This document shows, one piece after another, positions 21,300-33,469 of a DNA stretch of 64,000 nucleotides. The notes under the pieces were generated by a model that saw only the letters and a list, made by a program, of their open reading frames with translations, searched no databases and had not been told where the DNA came from. Made by a program: the position numbers and the translations under genes. Every line of letters starts with the position of its first letter. The first letter of the stretch is position 1. Source of the stretch: Ariolimax columbianus (taxonomy: Eukaryota > Mollusca > Gastropoda > Stylommatophora > Arionidae); contig JAVGWX010000004.1 of assembly GCA_036924085.1 (NCBI GenBank), forward strand, positions 16,457,454 through 16,521,453, given 5' to 3'.

Positions 21300-21520
21300 G
21301 GATGAAGTGTTAGAGGTTTTATTGTACCAACCCATGTCACAGTTCTAGTTCCCTTCCTTGCTGCCTTTCTTTCCCTAACTATAGGTCAGGTATCCATTTA
21401 CACATTAAGCCTTTATACATTTGGGTCGGCTGAAGCGTGCCAGTATCAGGCGTTGAACCCCCACACCTTTGACTTGGAAAGCGAGTGCACTTCAGCAAAG
21501 CTAATCAGACGAATTGTTAC
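21300..21520 (-). mobile_element. SINE-II copy 3
   Basis: On the minus strand: a tRNA-like head (gtgcactcgctttccaag, then gtgggggttcaacgcc as B box), then tgtaaatggatacctgacc, gaagggaact and the end cctctaacacttcatccccg. The taaatgg-acctg motif is common in tRNA-derived invertebrate SINE bodies. Confidence 0.7.
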
Positions 21521-21649
21521 AATGTTTCTTGTATCTTTGTTTGTTAATGTCCAATTATGACACTGTTAGCAGCATGTGGGTAGGGGGATTGTGTTGTATT
21601 GTGTTTCTTAAGCAAATTCTCTCATTTAAGCAGGACATGTTTTCCAACT

Positions 21650-21990
21650 ACGAGCGTTCCCCTTTTAGTCGACATATTAGAAGTGTGTGAAATGAAGTGT
21701 TTGAAGAAAATCATCGGTGTTACCAGGAAAAACAGAATGTGAAACGGGACATTCGTAGTATGTTCGGCACTACGTCTTGTGCAGAATACATGTTCAGGCA
21801 CAAATACGTTTGCTGGGTCATCTTATGAGAATGCACTTTCATCAACCATCACCGATGGCTTACAGCGTTGGTAGATCTGGTTGCAGGGTAAGAGGGCTAC
21901 CGCGAGGCAGGCGGATATATAACATTACACGGGCTCACATTGACCGACACACCCTACTTGGTGCAGGATAGTATGCTCACCACGAGACTT
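21650..21990 (+). pseudogene. LINE J C-terminal remnant
   Basis: The plus-strand frames give MKCLKKIIGVTRKNR, then, after frameshifts, a GHLMRMHFHQ-like segment and YSVGRSGCRVRGLPRGRR, with IDRHT near the end. This is the C-terminal GHLMRM / GRPRxRxIDDI signature shared with LINE K (44.6-44.9 kb, opposite strand) and LINE L (60.5-61.2 kb). Only the last 110 or so codons remain. Confidence 0.75.
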
Positions 21991-22190
21991 AACGGTATCA
22001 TTAGAGAGAAAACTAACTTCTATTGAAAAAATGTAACATTAAACTAATGATCACTACTTCCTCAGATCTAATAGATGTTTATAACTATACTAGATGACAG
22101 AACAATTTGCAGTTAGTCACTAAAAATAAATAGGCTTATCATAATGCATATCTTCATTAATCATTAGTTACATTCAATAAACAATAAACA

Positions 22191-22302
22191 CTGCAGGAAC
22201 AACCGGAACACTGCAGGAACAACCGGAACACTGCAGGAACAACCGGAACACTGCAGGAACAACCGGAACACTGCAGGAACAACCGGAACACTGCAGGAAC
22301 AA
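22191..22302. repeat. 20-bp minisatellite, 6 copies, near-identical
   Basis: The unit ctgcaggaacaaccggaaca starts at 22191, 22211, 22231, 22251, 22271 and 22291; the last copy is partial. No substitutions between the full copies, so the expansion is recent or the array is homogenised. Confidence 0.95.
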
Positions 22303-22309
22303 GGAGTAT

Positions 22310-23085
22310 AACAAGTATATCGTAATCATAATAAAGATCTGTTCAACTCCAGATGAAGCATAGGCGTTCACAAATACAAGCCGAATCATCAAGTTTTAAC
22401 CTCTCAAGATCAATTGCAGTTCTTATAAATTCAAGTATTTCAGGATAGGTAGCAAGTCCAACCCTAGTTAGACTCCTCTTCAAATCTCTCCTGTAGGTTA
22501 TATTCTTTGCTTAACTTCGGGCCCTTGTAACACTCAAGTGAAATAAATGTATACATTGATCTTGGTCCCGCAAGATTAGAACATCCCTGCAAGTCAACAA
22601 CTTAAAATTGGCTGAAGATGAACGAGAATGACATCAACCTGTCTACTTGATTATCACTTGGACAATGAGACTTAACCATGTTTTCCACGAGTTACCCTAT
22701 ATCCACGTGGGGTCATTGACACTTTCTGATATGCCTTAATAAAACAAATAATGTTTCTTTAAATCTCGGTTGTGTCAATCCACATTTAATTCACGTCCTC
22801 TCTCTGTCTAGACAATGTTTTGTTCAAAGTCAACTCACATTTATTCCATGTGTTCTCTTTAGTTAGATCATGTTTAATACAGTAAATAAACTCACATGTG
22901 CCCCCCGCCCTCCACATCTCTCTCTACTCTCTCTCTTGTTAGACCAAGTGTCTTGTTTCGACCCATAAAATGTGCATTACATCTACTCACGTCTGAGCTT
23001 TAGTGAAAGTTGCAGACGTCAGAAAAGGACTCCACGGTCCGAGAGTTTGAGGCCCCTAGAATTCATAATGGCTGTCGTTGTCGTA
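22310..23085. other. No gene recognised
   Basis: AT-rich spacer; no recognisable gene or transposon. Confidence 0.5.
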
Positions 23086-23094
23086 ATTATATTT

Positions 23095-23620
23095 GAAATG
23101 TTAGGGGTAGTAATGATGGTGGTGTTTTTGTGGTCTCAGTAGCATAAGGAATGGTCTCAGAGGTAGTAGTTTCAGCTGGATTAGTACTGAGAGCAGTTGT
23201 GGTGGGGATGGTGATTGTATCTGTATTAATAATGAAAGCAGTACTGATGATAGTGTTAGTGGCAGTTTCAACTATTTTAAAATCATACTGTTAGTAGTAG
23301 TGGTTTGAACCACATTGCAAATAAAACTGATGGTGTGGTGGCGGTAGTGGTGGTTTTAACTATATTAGCAAACATAACATTAGTGATGGTTTGGGTTTAA
23401 AGTGATTTCCGCAGTATTCGAAATGAAAGCAGTAGCTGTGGTGAAAATGATTTTAGCTGTATTAGTAATGCAATCATTAGTGATAGTTTTAGATGTAATA
23501 ATAATGAAAATAGTAGTGGTACTTTTAGCCGTATTGGTAATAAAACATTAGTGCTGGTTTCGGTTGTTGTAGCGGTGGTGGGGTCTTAAGCTGTACTAAT
23601 AATGGTAGGAATGTAGGTAA
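23095..23620. repeat. Degenerate GT/TA-rich tandem repeat
   Basis: Irregular units of roughly 60 bp sharing tttagctgtattagtaatga, then gcagtagtgatggt. Strong divergence and indels indicate an old array. Confidence 0.6.
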
Positions 23621-23629
23621 CCAAAATTC

Positions 23630-24290
23630 AATATTAATACATAATTTCCGAAACCAGCCTGCGACCTACACTATCAAGTGCATTTTAACCTGGCTTACAC
23701 ACCGAACGTATCGTGTTACAATCACGTCCAGCTTGGATATTTCATTGGTTAGTTAACATTTTGTGACTGCCCCTCCAAGTCGATCCATCTATGGGTACCA
23801 GATGAAGTCAGGTAAAAATCGAAACTGTCATAAGATCGTCACATTTCATGCTTTGTTGTCGGGACTTCCAGCAATGAAAGTGACTGAGAACATATGTAGT
23901 GCATTATTGCAGTGACCTCGATTCTTTAAGCTATTTTCCGATCAGAACCTTGCAATTTTATACAGAGAAGATTATCTTGCTCGGAATAACCTTACCTCAA
24001 ATTTAATTGTAAAGCACCTTTTATAAGTTCAAGAATGATCCCCGTCATGACTTTTCCTATCTTTGCCAGAACAATCATCCTTCGTTAGTTACCGTATGAA
24101 GCAAGATTTTCTTTATTTGGTAATTTGATCCCTCTGGTATCTTTTTGGAAAGGACTGTTTTTCTGCTTTTCACGTTCGTTCTTGAAGAACTGGTATTTCA
24201 TTTCTAGTGGTTCTTATTATTGGTCAACCTTTTTGAGCTTCGCCCATTAGACATCAGTCACCCTGACCTACACTTCAACTTTTTTTGCCA
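23630..24290. other. No gene recognised
   Basis: AT-rich spacer. Nothing recognisable. Confidence 0.5.
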
Positions 24291-24298
24291 GATCGTTT

Positions 24299-24674
24299 AT
24301 TGAACTAATCTCTAGCTGTATGAGCTACTGAATTAATCTCTAGTTGTATTAGTTATTGAACTAATCTCTAGCTGCATGAGTTACTGAATTAATCTCTAGC
24401 TGTATTAGTTATTGAACTAATATCTAGCTGAATGAGGTACTGAATTAATCTCTAGCTGTATGATTAATTGAATTAATCTCTAGCGGTATTAGTTATTGAA
24501 TTAAACTCTAGCTGTATGAGTTACTGAATTAATCTCTAGCTGTATGAGTTACTGAATTAATCTCTAGCGGTATGAGTTACTGAATTAATCTCTAGCTGTA
24601 TGAGTTACTGAATTAATCTCTAGCTGTATTAGCTATTGAATTAATGTCTAGCTGAATGAGTTACTTAATCTCTC
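24299..24674. repeat. 28-bp minisatellite, about 13 copies
   Basis: The unit is gaattaatctctagctgtat plus gagttact. Copies differ by single substitutions (tgtatgag, tgtattag, tgaatgag variants) with no indels over most of the array. Confidence 0.95.
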
Positions 24675-24717
24675 GTTTAAATATATGTTCTTATCATTCT
24701 TGAACATATGTTGTGAA

Positions 24718-24850
24718 GAAAGCATAGAAGACTAACGAAAGCATAGAAGACTAACGAAAGCTTAGAAGGAAACGAAAGCATAAATGACTAACGAAAGCAT
24801 AGAAGACTAACGAAAGTTTAGAAGGAAACGAAAGCATAGAAGACTAACGA
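24718..24850. repeat. 19/18-bp minisatellite, 7 copies in a patterned order
   Basis: gaaagcatagaagactaac (19 bp) and a shorter gaaagcttagaaggaaac (18 bp) alternate as 19-19-18-19-19-18-19, a three-unit higher-order pattern repeated twice. Confidence 0.9.
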
Positions 24851-24859
24851 TGTTGATAA

Positions 24860-26640
24860 TAAAGACAAGAATTTTGATGTAAAACGCTTTGTGGCCTGTT
24901 TTGCTTCCGATACACATACCTCTGGCTAAAATACGTTTACCGATAAGTAACATAAGGGACTATATGGAAGAATACATGTTTAAAGATATAAATAATACAA
25001 TTGTGATGATTAGAAACACTCAATCAGGTTATATATATAATATATATGAAGGGATGGAGAGATAGAGACTATTGGATGGTCCAGCCGTTAGAATAGACAA
25101 TCCGTTTGAGCAAACGGCTTTCATTCCTTAGCTTTGTAAATCCTTTAGTGACCCCAGCTAAGGCTAGGATCTCCATAATTATATATATATATATATACAT
25201 ATATTCATATATGTGTCTGTTTGTGTGTGCGTGTGTGTGAAATATAGTTATATAACAACCATATATACGAAAAAAAAACAGAAATAAGGCGAAACTATTT
25301 TGAGATTGTGCAGATATATTCAAGTTTAAAAGGTAATCAGTTTTAAAAAAGGAACAGGAAGAAACGGCAAATACGGCAGAATAGAACGGAGTTGGCGAAG
25401 GAGCACAGTGAAGATTAGGTCACATCAAACTGCCAGAAGAAGGTAAGTGCCACTCAGCCCTAACTAATGACCACTCCAAAAACAAGCATTCAGGTCAAAA
25501 TGCTGTTCTTACTTCTTTTTTTGTTTTGTTTTTTGAGCTTAAGACAATTGAAGGCTGACGATCATGACAACATATTTTCATATGTAAGAGATAAGCTGGC
25601 CATAATATGACCAAACCGACTTTGGTCATTGATGAATGCCTACACAATAGTAGAGAACCAACGAATACAAACAAATATGCAGAACTTTGTTATAAATGAA
25701 TACATGATAAAATAGATCATTTAAGACATGATTACTTACCCAAGCCACGCTAACATACTGCCTTCTCTCAAATCTGTGAGGGATACCAGTAACTATGTCC
25801 ACATATCTCAGGAACGACAACTCATCAAATGTAAAGATGGTTTTCGTGTGAGTTACCAGCATTTGTTATGATCCAAGAAGCTTTCTGTCTCTTAACCTTG
25901 TGAAGTAATCCATATTGTTATCTTTCTTGCTCACAGAAAGGGAAATGGTACAACCGTTTCATTGAAGACAAACATACATGATTCTCCATGTCTCGAAAAA
26001 CATAAACTTAATTTTCAGAATTGGTGGTCCTTTATATATTGTACAGTTTTATGAGATACATAAGTTGAAATGTATGGACACACTAGAGACTATAGGTTGG
26101 AGAGTGGAACCAATGTCAGAAAGAAACACGTCGGTGGCATGACAAGAAAGCTTGGAAACTAGGACGCTTTGAAGTATTGAGCCGAAAAAACCAAAAATGC
26201 ATTGGTAAAAGGAAAGGATAGTTTGTCAGTAATAAAGAGCATGAGACGTAACGAAAAAAATGTTCTGTTAATATCTATTGTCGTCAATAGTGTTTATTTG
26301 ATATGGTGCTCAAACATTGATGCTGAACTGCCTTAGCGTTTTCTATGTTGCCAGTTCACTATTTCTTTTGCCATCAATTCTAGCTTATTCTAAGTTTGAT
26401 ATCATTATCATTTCATTAGTTGTGTGAATACATAGGCATCTATATTTTCATACGGATGTAGCAAGATGCAAGCTTTCTGTGTGTATTAGTTCTTTTCAGC
26501 ACATCGCTATGAGCTTTCTGAAATTACATCATTATTTTAAATGATGTACCTAAAGATAGCAACATAAAAAGCGTGCCTTCTACCACTACGCTAATCAGAC
26601 TTACATACTTTATTTGTTCGTCCACTTATGTCGGCTGGCG
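24860..26640. other. Spacer with inverted repeats; no gene
   Basis: Contains short TA repeats (25038-25050, 25180-25200) and several nearby inverted repeats (CCGTTTG/CAAACGG at 25102-25117, CCTTAGCT/AGCTAAGG at 25126-25163). A 78-codon minus-strand frame (25862-25626) runs into a splice-donor-like gtaagt but lacks a convincing acceptor. A G run lies just beyond (26649-26659). Confidence 0.5.
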
Positions 26641-26659
26641 CGTTGGGAGGGGGGGGGGG

Positions 26660-27345
26660 AGGAGCTGCAGTTTAATTTCTTTGGCGAAATGTCAGTTGTT
26701 TAAGTCAGTGCTGTTGCAGTATTTCTGTTGTGCCAATAATCCATTTTGCACGTGATCTTTCTCGTGCCTTGTAACAGGATCTTCTTGAGTTAGAAGGTGC
26801 AGTGGCGGTAACCCAGCAAGTTGTATTCCCACGAAACACTTTATTTTCTGTTTTCAGTATACAGCACAACGGGTAGTACTGACGATATATCTAATAGTAT
26901 AATTTATCATCGTATCTCCCCTCATGGCACCAATTACGTTCTAAGGTATGTCATTTCACACTTTGTGATTTTTCCCTCCTGTATCTTGGATAAGGATCAA
27001 CTTTGAAATTGGGATCACAGAGCTGATATCAATACATTGTTGAGCAATTGTTGCTTTCTTGCCAAGCTGATGTTAAGTTGTTTAAGTAACAGTGACAGTT
27101 GATATATACTTTACCACATAGTTTTAATTATTCGTTTGACCCTTGTATCTGCTATGAAGATGCTGACCCAGTTCCTGAATTTCGTTGACGTTTTTAATCC
27201 TGTTACTGTTTACAAGTCAGCCACGTGGAGCGGGTGTTCTGCTAATCTATGTGTTATAATCTTCATATTATATATTTTACAGATGATATCAAGAGCATGC
27301 ATATGATTTTGTGATCTTAATGTCGTCCTCGTATATTTAGCTTTT
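26660..27345. other. No gene recognised
   Basis: AT-rich. Fragmentary minus-strand frames resemble decayed coding sequence, but I cannot assign them to a LINE or gene. Confidence 0.4.
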
Positions 27346-27351
27346 GTCGTA

Positions 27352-27421
27352 TGTAAAGAGTAGGACTGTAGTCGTGTGTAAATAGTAGGACTGTTGTCGT
27401 ATGTAAATAGTAGCTTTTGTA
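27352..27421. repeat. Short tandem repeat, about 25 bp x 3
   Basis: Three units of tcgtatgtaaagagtagg type, followed by actgta/ctgttg variants. Confidence 0.75.
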
Positions 27422-27487
27422 GTGAATCAATTTCTTCACTTCCTGTAGCGCTCAATCCTACTTCTGATGATTTATTTGGTTGGCTTC

Positions 27488-27617
27488 GTTGTTATTCTGT
27501 CCATGTAAGTGTTGTACGTAAAGCTGAAATCATACAATCATGCTGTAGTCCCGTTGTTATTCTGTCCATGTAAGTGTTGTACGCAAAGCTGAAATCATCC
27601 AATCTTGCTGTACTCCC
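27488..27617. repeat. 65-bp tandem duplication
   Basis: Two adjacent 65-bp units starting gttgttattctgtccatg at 27488 and 27553, with about four mismatches. A third copy is cut after eight bases. Confidence 0.9.
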
Positions 27618-27664
27618 GTTGTTATGTCAAATGTCAGTCATCTCATCAGTGTTTTTATGACATT

Positions 27665-27910
27665 TCTTTTCAACTTGGAGCCGCGAAGCGCAGAGGTTAG
27701 CGAGCTGGTTTCGCATCTGAGTGGTTCTAGGTTTCATTCCACAGTTGATGCGGACATATTTTTTCATACAGCAACTGCTCTGGTATCGACCCAGCCTTAA
27801 TGGACACCGGTTCAGTCCGAGAAGTAAAAGCGGCGAGGGAGACGAGATGACTACAGCTTTCATATAGCCAGGCCTTTGAAATGTGAGATCGCTAACACCT
27901 CACACCCCTA
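27665..27910 (+). mobile_element. SINE-II-like element
   Basis: A tRNA-like head (gcgcagaggttagcgagctg as A-box region, ggtttcattcc as B box) is followed by tcgacccagccttaatgg and an end (gatcgctaacacctca) resembling the SINE-II end tctaacacttca. It is more divergent than the other copies. Confidence 0.6.
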
Positions 27911-27919
27911 AGGCAGTAA

Positions 27920-28400
27920 TGCTATGGGTTACTTTTATTCAAATAGCACATTAAATAATGAACGCGTTATCACTGGAAGCATGCATTTTCTAGCCGGACC
28001 TTTAATGTATAGTATTCCACTCTATGTGAAGTCTATCAAATACACGATAGTCTATATTATTCACTACAATATAATTAAACACGACTTTTCGTAGTAATCA
28101 ATGATATTAAAAATCTCTTTTCGTACGAGTTTCAATACTACTTTTCTATGTCAGTGAAAGTCAGCAAGATATGTCATATATTATAGCGCAGCTAGTTTAA
28201 TAAGCTATAAAGTGTTCATTATATCAGGCTAAATTACGTTGTGGAATAAACTTCCAATCGTGTGCTGCCTCATCATTAAAAAGTGTTCATTACACGACTA
28301 TGTTCTTTTCATTTTTCTGATCAACGTTAAAAAGTTTGTCATAAGCAGAAATACAGAGCAGATTTAACACTCACATGATCGAAAAAAAAGTGTTAATGTG
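27920..28400. other. No gene recognised
   Basis: AT-rich spacer without recognisable features. Confidence 0.5.
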
Positions 28401-28639
28401 ACCTCATTCGCGAGTAATGAACGGGACAAGTCACTAGATGCACACGGAATCAATGTCTTCTTCACTAACGTAGCACGCAAAATGACCGCAGTACACTGCA
28501 GGGAATTTGTAGGAATTGCTTATTTCTCTGTTCAATACCAACAACTTGAAGAATCATATTCGGGCGCGACAGATTAACATCAAACGCTCCTACAATTACA
28601 AGTGAAACTGCAATCAAGAAAACGATTTACAACTAATAC

Positions 28640-29060
28640 ACGCTAGTCTCAAACTGGATTATCTCCTGAGGAAACAAAAACAAACTGTCAGCAAATAAAA
28701 CAGTCTGGTCTCCTGTTAATTCCTCCAATAAACGAAGACACCAAGAGAGATTCTCATTTATTCCCCCAGTGCTAAGCGCAAAAACTAGAAGCACGCCTTG
28801 CCTGCCTCGAGCGGCGTTGTTTCGTTGCACCTTTCCTTCCGAAACGCAAGGCCGTGTTGCAGGCGACGTCATAACCTTGGCGCCTGACGACTAATTCCAA
28901 ATAAACAGACAACAGAAGAAAAGAAAAATTGCAGGTAGCGTGTTTTGACATTGGAACAGTTCACGTGCGATGGAGATCACACGCCAGGAGCCAGTTACTG
29001 CTTCTGAGCAACCGCCATTTTGGTCGCGCATTCAAATGCTGAAATGTTAATTAGATTATC
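28640..29060. promoter_or_regulatory. CpG-containing stretch with promoter-like motifs (speculative)
   Basis: Compared with its AT-rich surroundings this stretch has many CpG dinucleotides (28805-28895) and known-type motifs: gacgtcat (CRE-like, about 28865), cacgtg (E-box, about 28963) and, on the minus strand, ccaaaatggcggttg (YY1-like AAnATGGCGG, about 29008-29022). YY1 sites near starts of transcription commonly carry an initiation-proximal ATGGCGG. This could be an unannotated promoter on the minus strand. No downstream coding exon was recognised, so it rests on motif clustering alone. Confidence 0.25.
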
Positions 29061-29412
29061 CCTGCCGAGCTTCGTCAAACTGATGTAACTGATAGCGACA
29101 CGTAAGCCACCAGGGAAGTTCATGAGCAGAACTATTTTGTTCTTTTTTCCCATTAAGAAATCAGTAGTTATCGGTCGTATTCGTTCAATGTGGTAATCTT
29201 TCAGTCGCCTATGCCTGCCCCAACACATACCTGCTCTGGTGTAGTTCAGTTAACAAATTGCAGGTGTGTTAATGCCAGTTCTAGGCACGTCTTAAGGAAG
29301 CATATTGCCTACTGCTATATAGAGCCAAACATGTCATGAAGTTGGAAATGATGGATAATTAATAAAGAATCAAAACGATCATCTGAGGCCACAAGGAGAT
29401 GATTTTATAGCA

Positions 29413-29622
29413 GAATATTAATCTTGAATATTAATCTTGAATGTTAATCTTGAATATTAATCTTGAATGTTAATCTTGAATATTAATCTTGAATATTAAT
29501 CTTGAATATTAATCTTGAATGTTAATCTTGAATATTAATCTTGAATATTAATCTTGAATATTAATCTTGAATATTAATCTTGAATATTAATCTTGAATAT
29601 TAATCTTGAATATTAATCTTGA
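29413..29622. repeat. 13-bp minisatellite, about 16 copies
   Basis: The unit gaatattaatctt runs over 210 bp; the only variant is gaatgttaatctt in three copies. Confidence 0.95.
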
Positions 29623-29812
29623 AATGCCAGTAATAAAGTCAAAGCATACATAAAGAGTGTTAAACATATCTGGATTCGATAATATGTACGTGCATGTTAA
29701 GAGAAAGACGTTGTTAGAGCACAATATGGGAATAGAACAATTATACATTCTGGTACGTGTAAGAGAAGGCGGTAATTAAAGAGAACGAAAGTGATATACA
29801 TACTTACATACT

Positions 29813-30368
<556 letters not shown>

Positions 30369-30420
30369 AGGTGGTAGTCAAATAACACTATGACTGAAGG
30401 GTCAGGTGCTAGCCTCTAAA

Positions 30421-30600
30421 GAATCTCCTCCTCCTTCGTTCGTTCTCAATCTCCCACTACCAAACCCTGAAAGGGCTTAAGTAGCAGAATATAGTCCAGA
30501 GAACGGAATGCAGTGTCGTTGTTTACAGCTTGGCTGCGATATTTGCACCTTTCGATCCAACACATCCTACTTCAGCAAGCATTTTGTGTTAGCATTCCCT
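30421..30600 (-). mobile_element. SINE-like repeat R1, copy 1
   Basis: It shares about 150 bp with 50489-50642: cgttcgttctcaatctcc, gtccagagaacggaatgc, tttacagcttggctgcgata and tttgcacctttcgatcc. On the minus strand it ends in a purine-rich gaggaggag tail. The cacatcctacttcagcaagc and gcattttgtgt part aligns with the SINE-I core (gcatccgacttcagc, gcattttatgt). Confidence 0.7.
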
Positions 30601-30609
30601 CTTCGATCC

Positions 30610-30925
30610 CTTCTCCTTAGCCAGTCTGCCCTGCTGCAGCCTGTTATCCAAGATCACCGCGTAGAGGTGTAGAAGGGTCTTGGCAGCTATGGTTCGCTGG
30701 CCCTTGCGCTAGCAGTCAGCTATGGCTCGCTGACCACTGCAGCTCATGCGCTGCTCAGCATCTAAGGAATCGAACTACAGTAAACGGGTGTACCAATTCT
30801 GCGCATCAAACGTGCCCTGGTCTCAAGGTAGGTGAAATCAGTGCTTACGTTGTTTTGGAGACGGATGACAACCTCGAATTCTCAGTGTGCACGCTGTGCG
30901 TGTTAAAAGAACCACTGTCAGTTGA
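30610..30925. other. No gene recognised
   Basis: Moderately GC-rich with a short duplicated agctatggctcgctg motif (30691, 30719). It may be the remaining 5' part of R1; not resolved. Confidence 0.4.
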
Positions 30926-30928
30926 AAA

Positions 30929-31950
30929 TTGAAAAGAAGATGTCTATGGGACAATTCTAAAGATAACATTTTCTACTTGATTGAAGTCTGCATGAAGAAC
31001 AAGCGGAGGAGTTCCATCATCAGGCAATGGCATAACATGGCATACACCTGTTTATCGGTACACCGCCTTACAAGTAGGTACAACCAACGGACTTCAATAA
31101 CCGTAGAAATAGAAGAGAATCGAATATTGAGAGGAAGAAGGACTTATAAGAACGATTATGGTAGTCGACATGACAAATTAAGAAGGAAATTGCGTAAGAT
31201 GATTTACACGAAGAAGTACAGACAGACAAAAACGACAAAACAATATCCCATTACTAAACGAAAACATGGACAAACTGAGATAAAAGGAATATTTTAAGGA
31301 ACTTCGAAATCCAGCAAAAATAGGCGATAATGAAATATTTACACCCAGACACAACGAGAGAGAAGAACTACCAATCCTAACAAATATCTATACAAAAAAA
31401 AAATCTACGAAACAAGGCACCAGGAATAAACAGCATTGCAACAGAGTCCGTACAAACATGCAGATAAACGGGAATAAAATGGCTGTTTAGTAAAATGAAT
31501 GTAGCATGGACAACAACGGAAGTTCCGGACTCTCACCAAGTCACAAAATAGATACATTATAGTATTTGAGTGTTTGAGAAAGGCTCTTAGGGTCACAAGG
31601 CTGGACAGAGTACGAAACGAAGTAATCAGACAGAAGATGGGCACAGCACAGTGCATGGATTTCATAGAAAGGCAGAATATAAAATGGTTCGGATACTTGA
31701 AAAGAATGCAACCTGAATTACTATATGCTAGTATCTACAATACAAGACAGCAGGGTTGCAGAGCAAGAGGCAGACCACGAAAAAGATGGATAGATGATGT
31801 CAGTGAGACACTGAAGAAACACGGAAGGACAACAACATCGGCGACAAAGATGGCATTTGACAGAAAACTACATCTCCCCACGTCGCCTAAAGACACAAGT
31901 GGATAGATGATGACGATGATGATAATGGTGATAAAGTATACACAAATATT
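30929..31950 (+). mobile_element. LINE I, internally deleted remnant
   Basis: Plus-strand. The first half contains a linker and RT entry (NKAPGINSIATESVQ, near 31410-31455, then IKWLFSKMNVAWTTTEVPD). The sequence then jumps to the C-terminal part at about 31570: a 110-codon open frame with LRVTRLDRVRNEVIRQK, IKWFGYLKRM and GCRARGRPRKRWIDDV, ending PTSPKDTSG. The whole RT palm with catalytic residues is missing, so an internal deletion is inferred near 31545-31570. A GATGAT-type tail (31903-31925) follows. Confidence 0.8.
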
Positions 31951-31954
31951 TAAA

Positions 31955-33360
31955 AGTTTGTCCATCACAACTGATGAAGACCATTCTCTTTGTTCAGCCG
32001 TGTGGACAGTCGTATCTCTTGCTGTATCCGCTGAAATGGGTGACTTGCGCGGAGATTTGGATTACAGTGAGGAAGAAACTGCGCCTTTTGTCAACCTCAC
32101 TCACAGAGCCTAAGCTACCTTTTGCCAGTGGCAAGACATTCATCGAGACGACTGGAGATAGCATAGGATGCAGATTTTGCCTCAGGGTTACCACCGAAGC
32201 CTTTCCGTAAACATGAAACCTGCAGGGTAGAAAGGTGGGATGGCATCTTAAGCAGTTTGTCGTGCCTTTTCGATAACCACAAGAGGTCGCAAGGACAACA
32301 CTCAGCGTGTGAGTGAGTCTGGCATCTGTCCCCAGCTGTATTCAGCTCATCATAGTAGCAACTAAAATTCCCACACACCAAATTCGTGAAGATGAACCGG
32401 CAGAACTAACCCGTGAAATACGTCACAGGTATAAGCGTAGTGCCATTCAGCCGGCGTCCAGACCAGGATAAACGGATGGAAGAAATCACAAAAAAAGAAC
32501 GAAATAACAAGTCCAGACGGAAAACAACTCCACGTATCCGTGAACACAAGTGTAAGTCGTCGACTAGTGTGAATTCCGGGCAAATCCGTGGTCTGGCGGC
32601 ATCCATAATGATCCAAAACAGTAGAGAAATGTAGACTCGCAGCCAGTTATGGCGCCATCTTTGCCAGATCAAAAATATATACAATTATGAAAATGAGTGC
32701 CTCAACAGAATTGTTTAAAGATGAAATCAAACATATTGACATCAATATTGGCAACTTTATACGGAAACAAAACGATATCATAGAGTCGGAGAACTCACTA
32801 AAATGTTAATGTGTCTGTGGTTACATAACAGAACAACAATACATTTGGCCAAGGCTACATGGGTATTATGAGTTAGAGGCAGCAAAGACAGCAAAGAAGG
32901 GAACTGACCACTCAACCTTACACAGTACATGGCTTAGTACAGGATGAGTTATCTTCCTCCCCGACGGCAATTGTTGCCATGTGACTGACCTTTACCCGTT
33001 TACATAACAAAGGAATATCATACATGTTGCTGTGGCTCCATGAGATAGCAAATCAATTTATAAGGAAACTATAACAGCATAACGATGAAAATAAAGCCTG
33101 ACATTGTGCAACCTAACGAATATATCGACAGGTTATTAAAGTAAAGTGACTCAACATCATTATGACCTTGAAATTTGGAACATCTGCAAGAACATAATTT
33201 AAAAAAGAAGAGTTGAATATTGAACGCATGTGTGTGTACTAAGCCAACATGTAACCTTCCTTCCAGCAGAATACGGACAGACGTGAGATTCAAGAAGATA
33301 TGACAGCCGGGAAATGTTGTTGCATTGTGGAAGTTCAAAGGGCGTTAATAAACAGAAACG
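31955..33360. other. Unclassified; several overlapping open frames, no assignment
   Basis: 31980-32640 has open frames of 60-92 codons on both strands and moderate GC. The high frame density could mean a decayed repeat, but no domain is recognisable. 32640-33360 is AT-rich spacer. Confidence 0.4.
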
Positions 33361-33469
33361 TCTGCCATGAGCGATTTGCCTGCTCCTGTTGCTATCGTCA
33401 TAATATTTGGTTACGTCTCACATTCGAACACTTATAAATTGGCTGAAACGCGAGGAGAGCGAAAAAACA

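Noticed and set aside
20576..24850. CRISPR-like regular repeats (20-, 28- and 36-bp units)
   Set aside because: Units are directly adjacent with no unique spacers, and the sequence is eukaryotic.
25626..25862. Minus-strand exon ending in a gtaagt donor
   Set aside because: The reading looks protein-like and the donor is good, but there is no polypyrimidine-AG acceptor and an in-frame stop lies just upstream; a gtaagt is expected by chance every few kilobases.
31974..32684. Overlapping frames of 66-92 codons on both strands
   Set aside because: No recognisable domain, start context or codon signal; could be a decayed repeat, so not called as genes.
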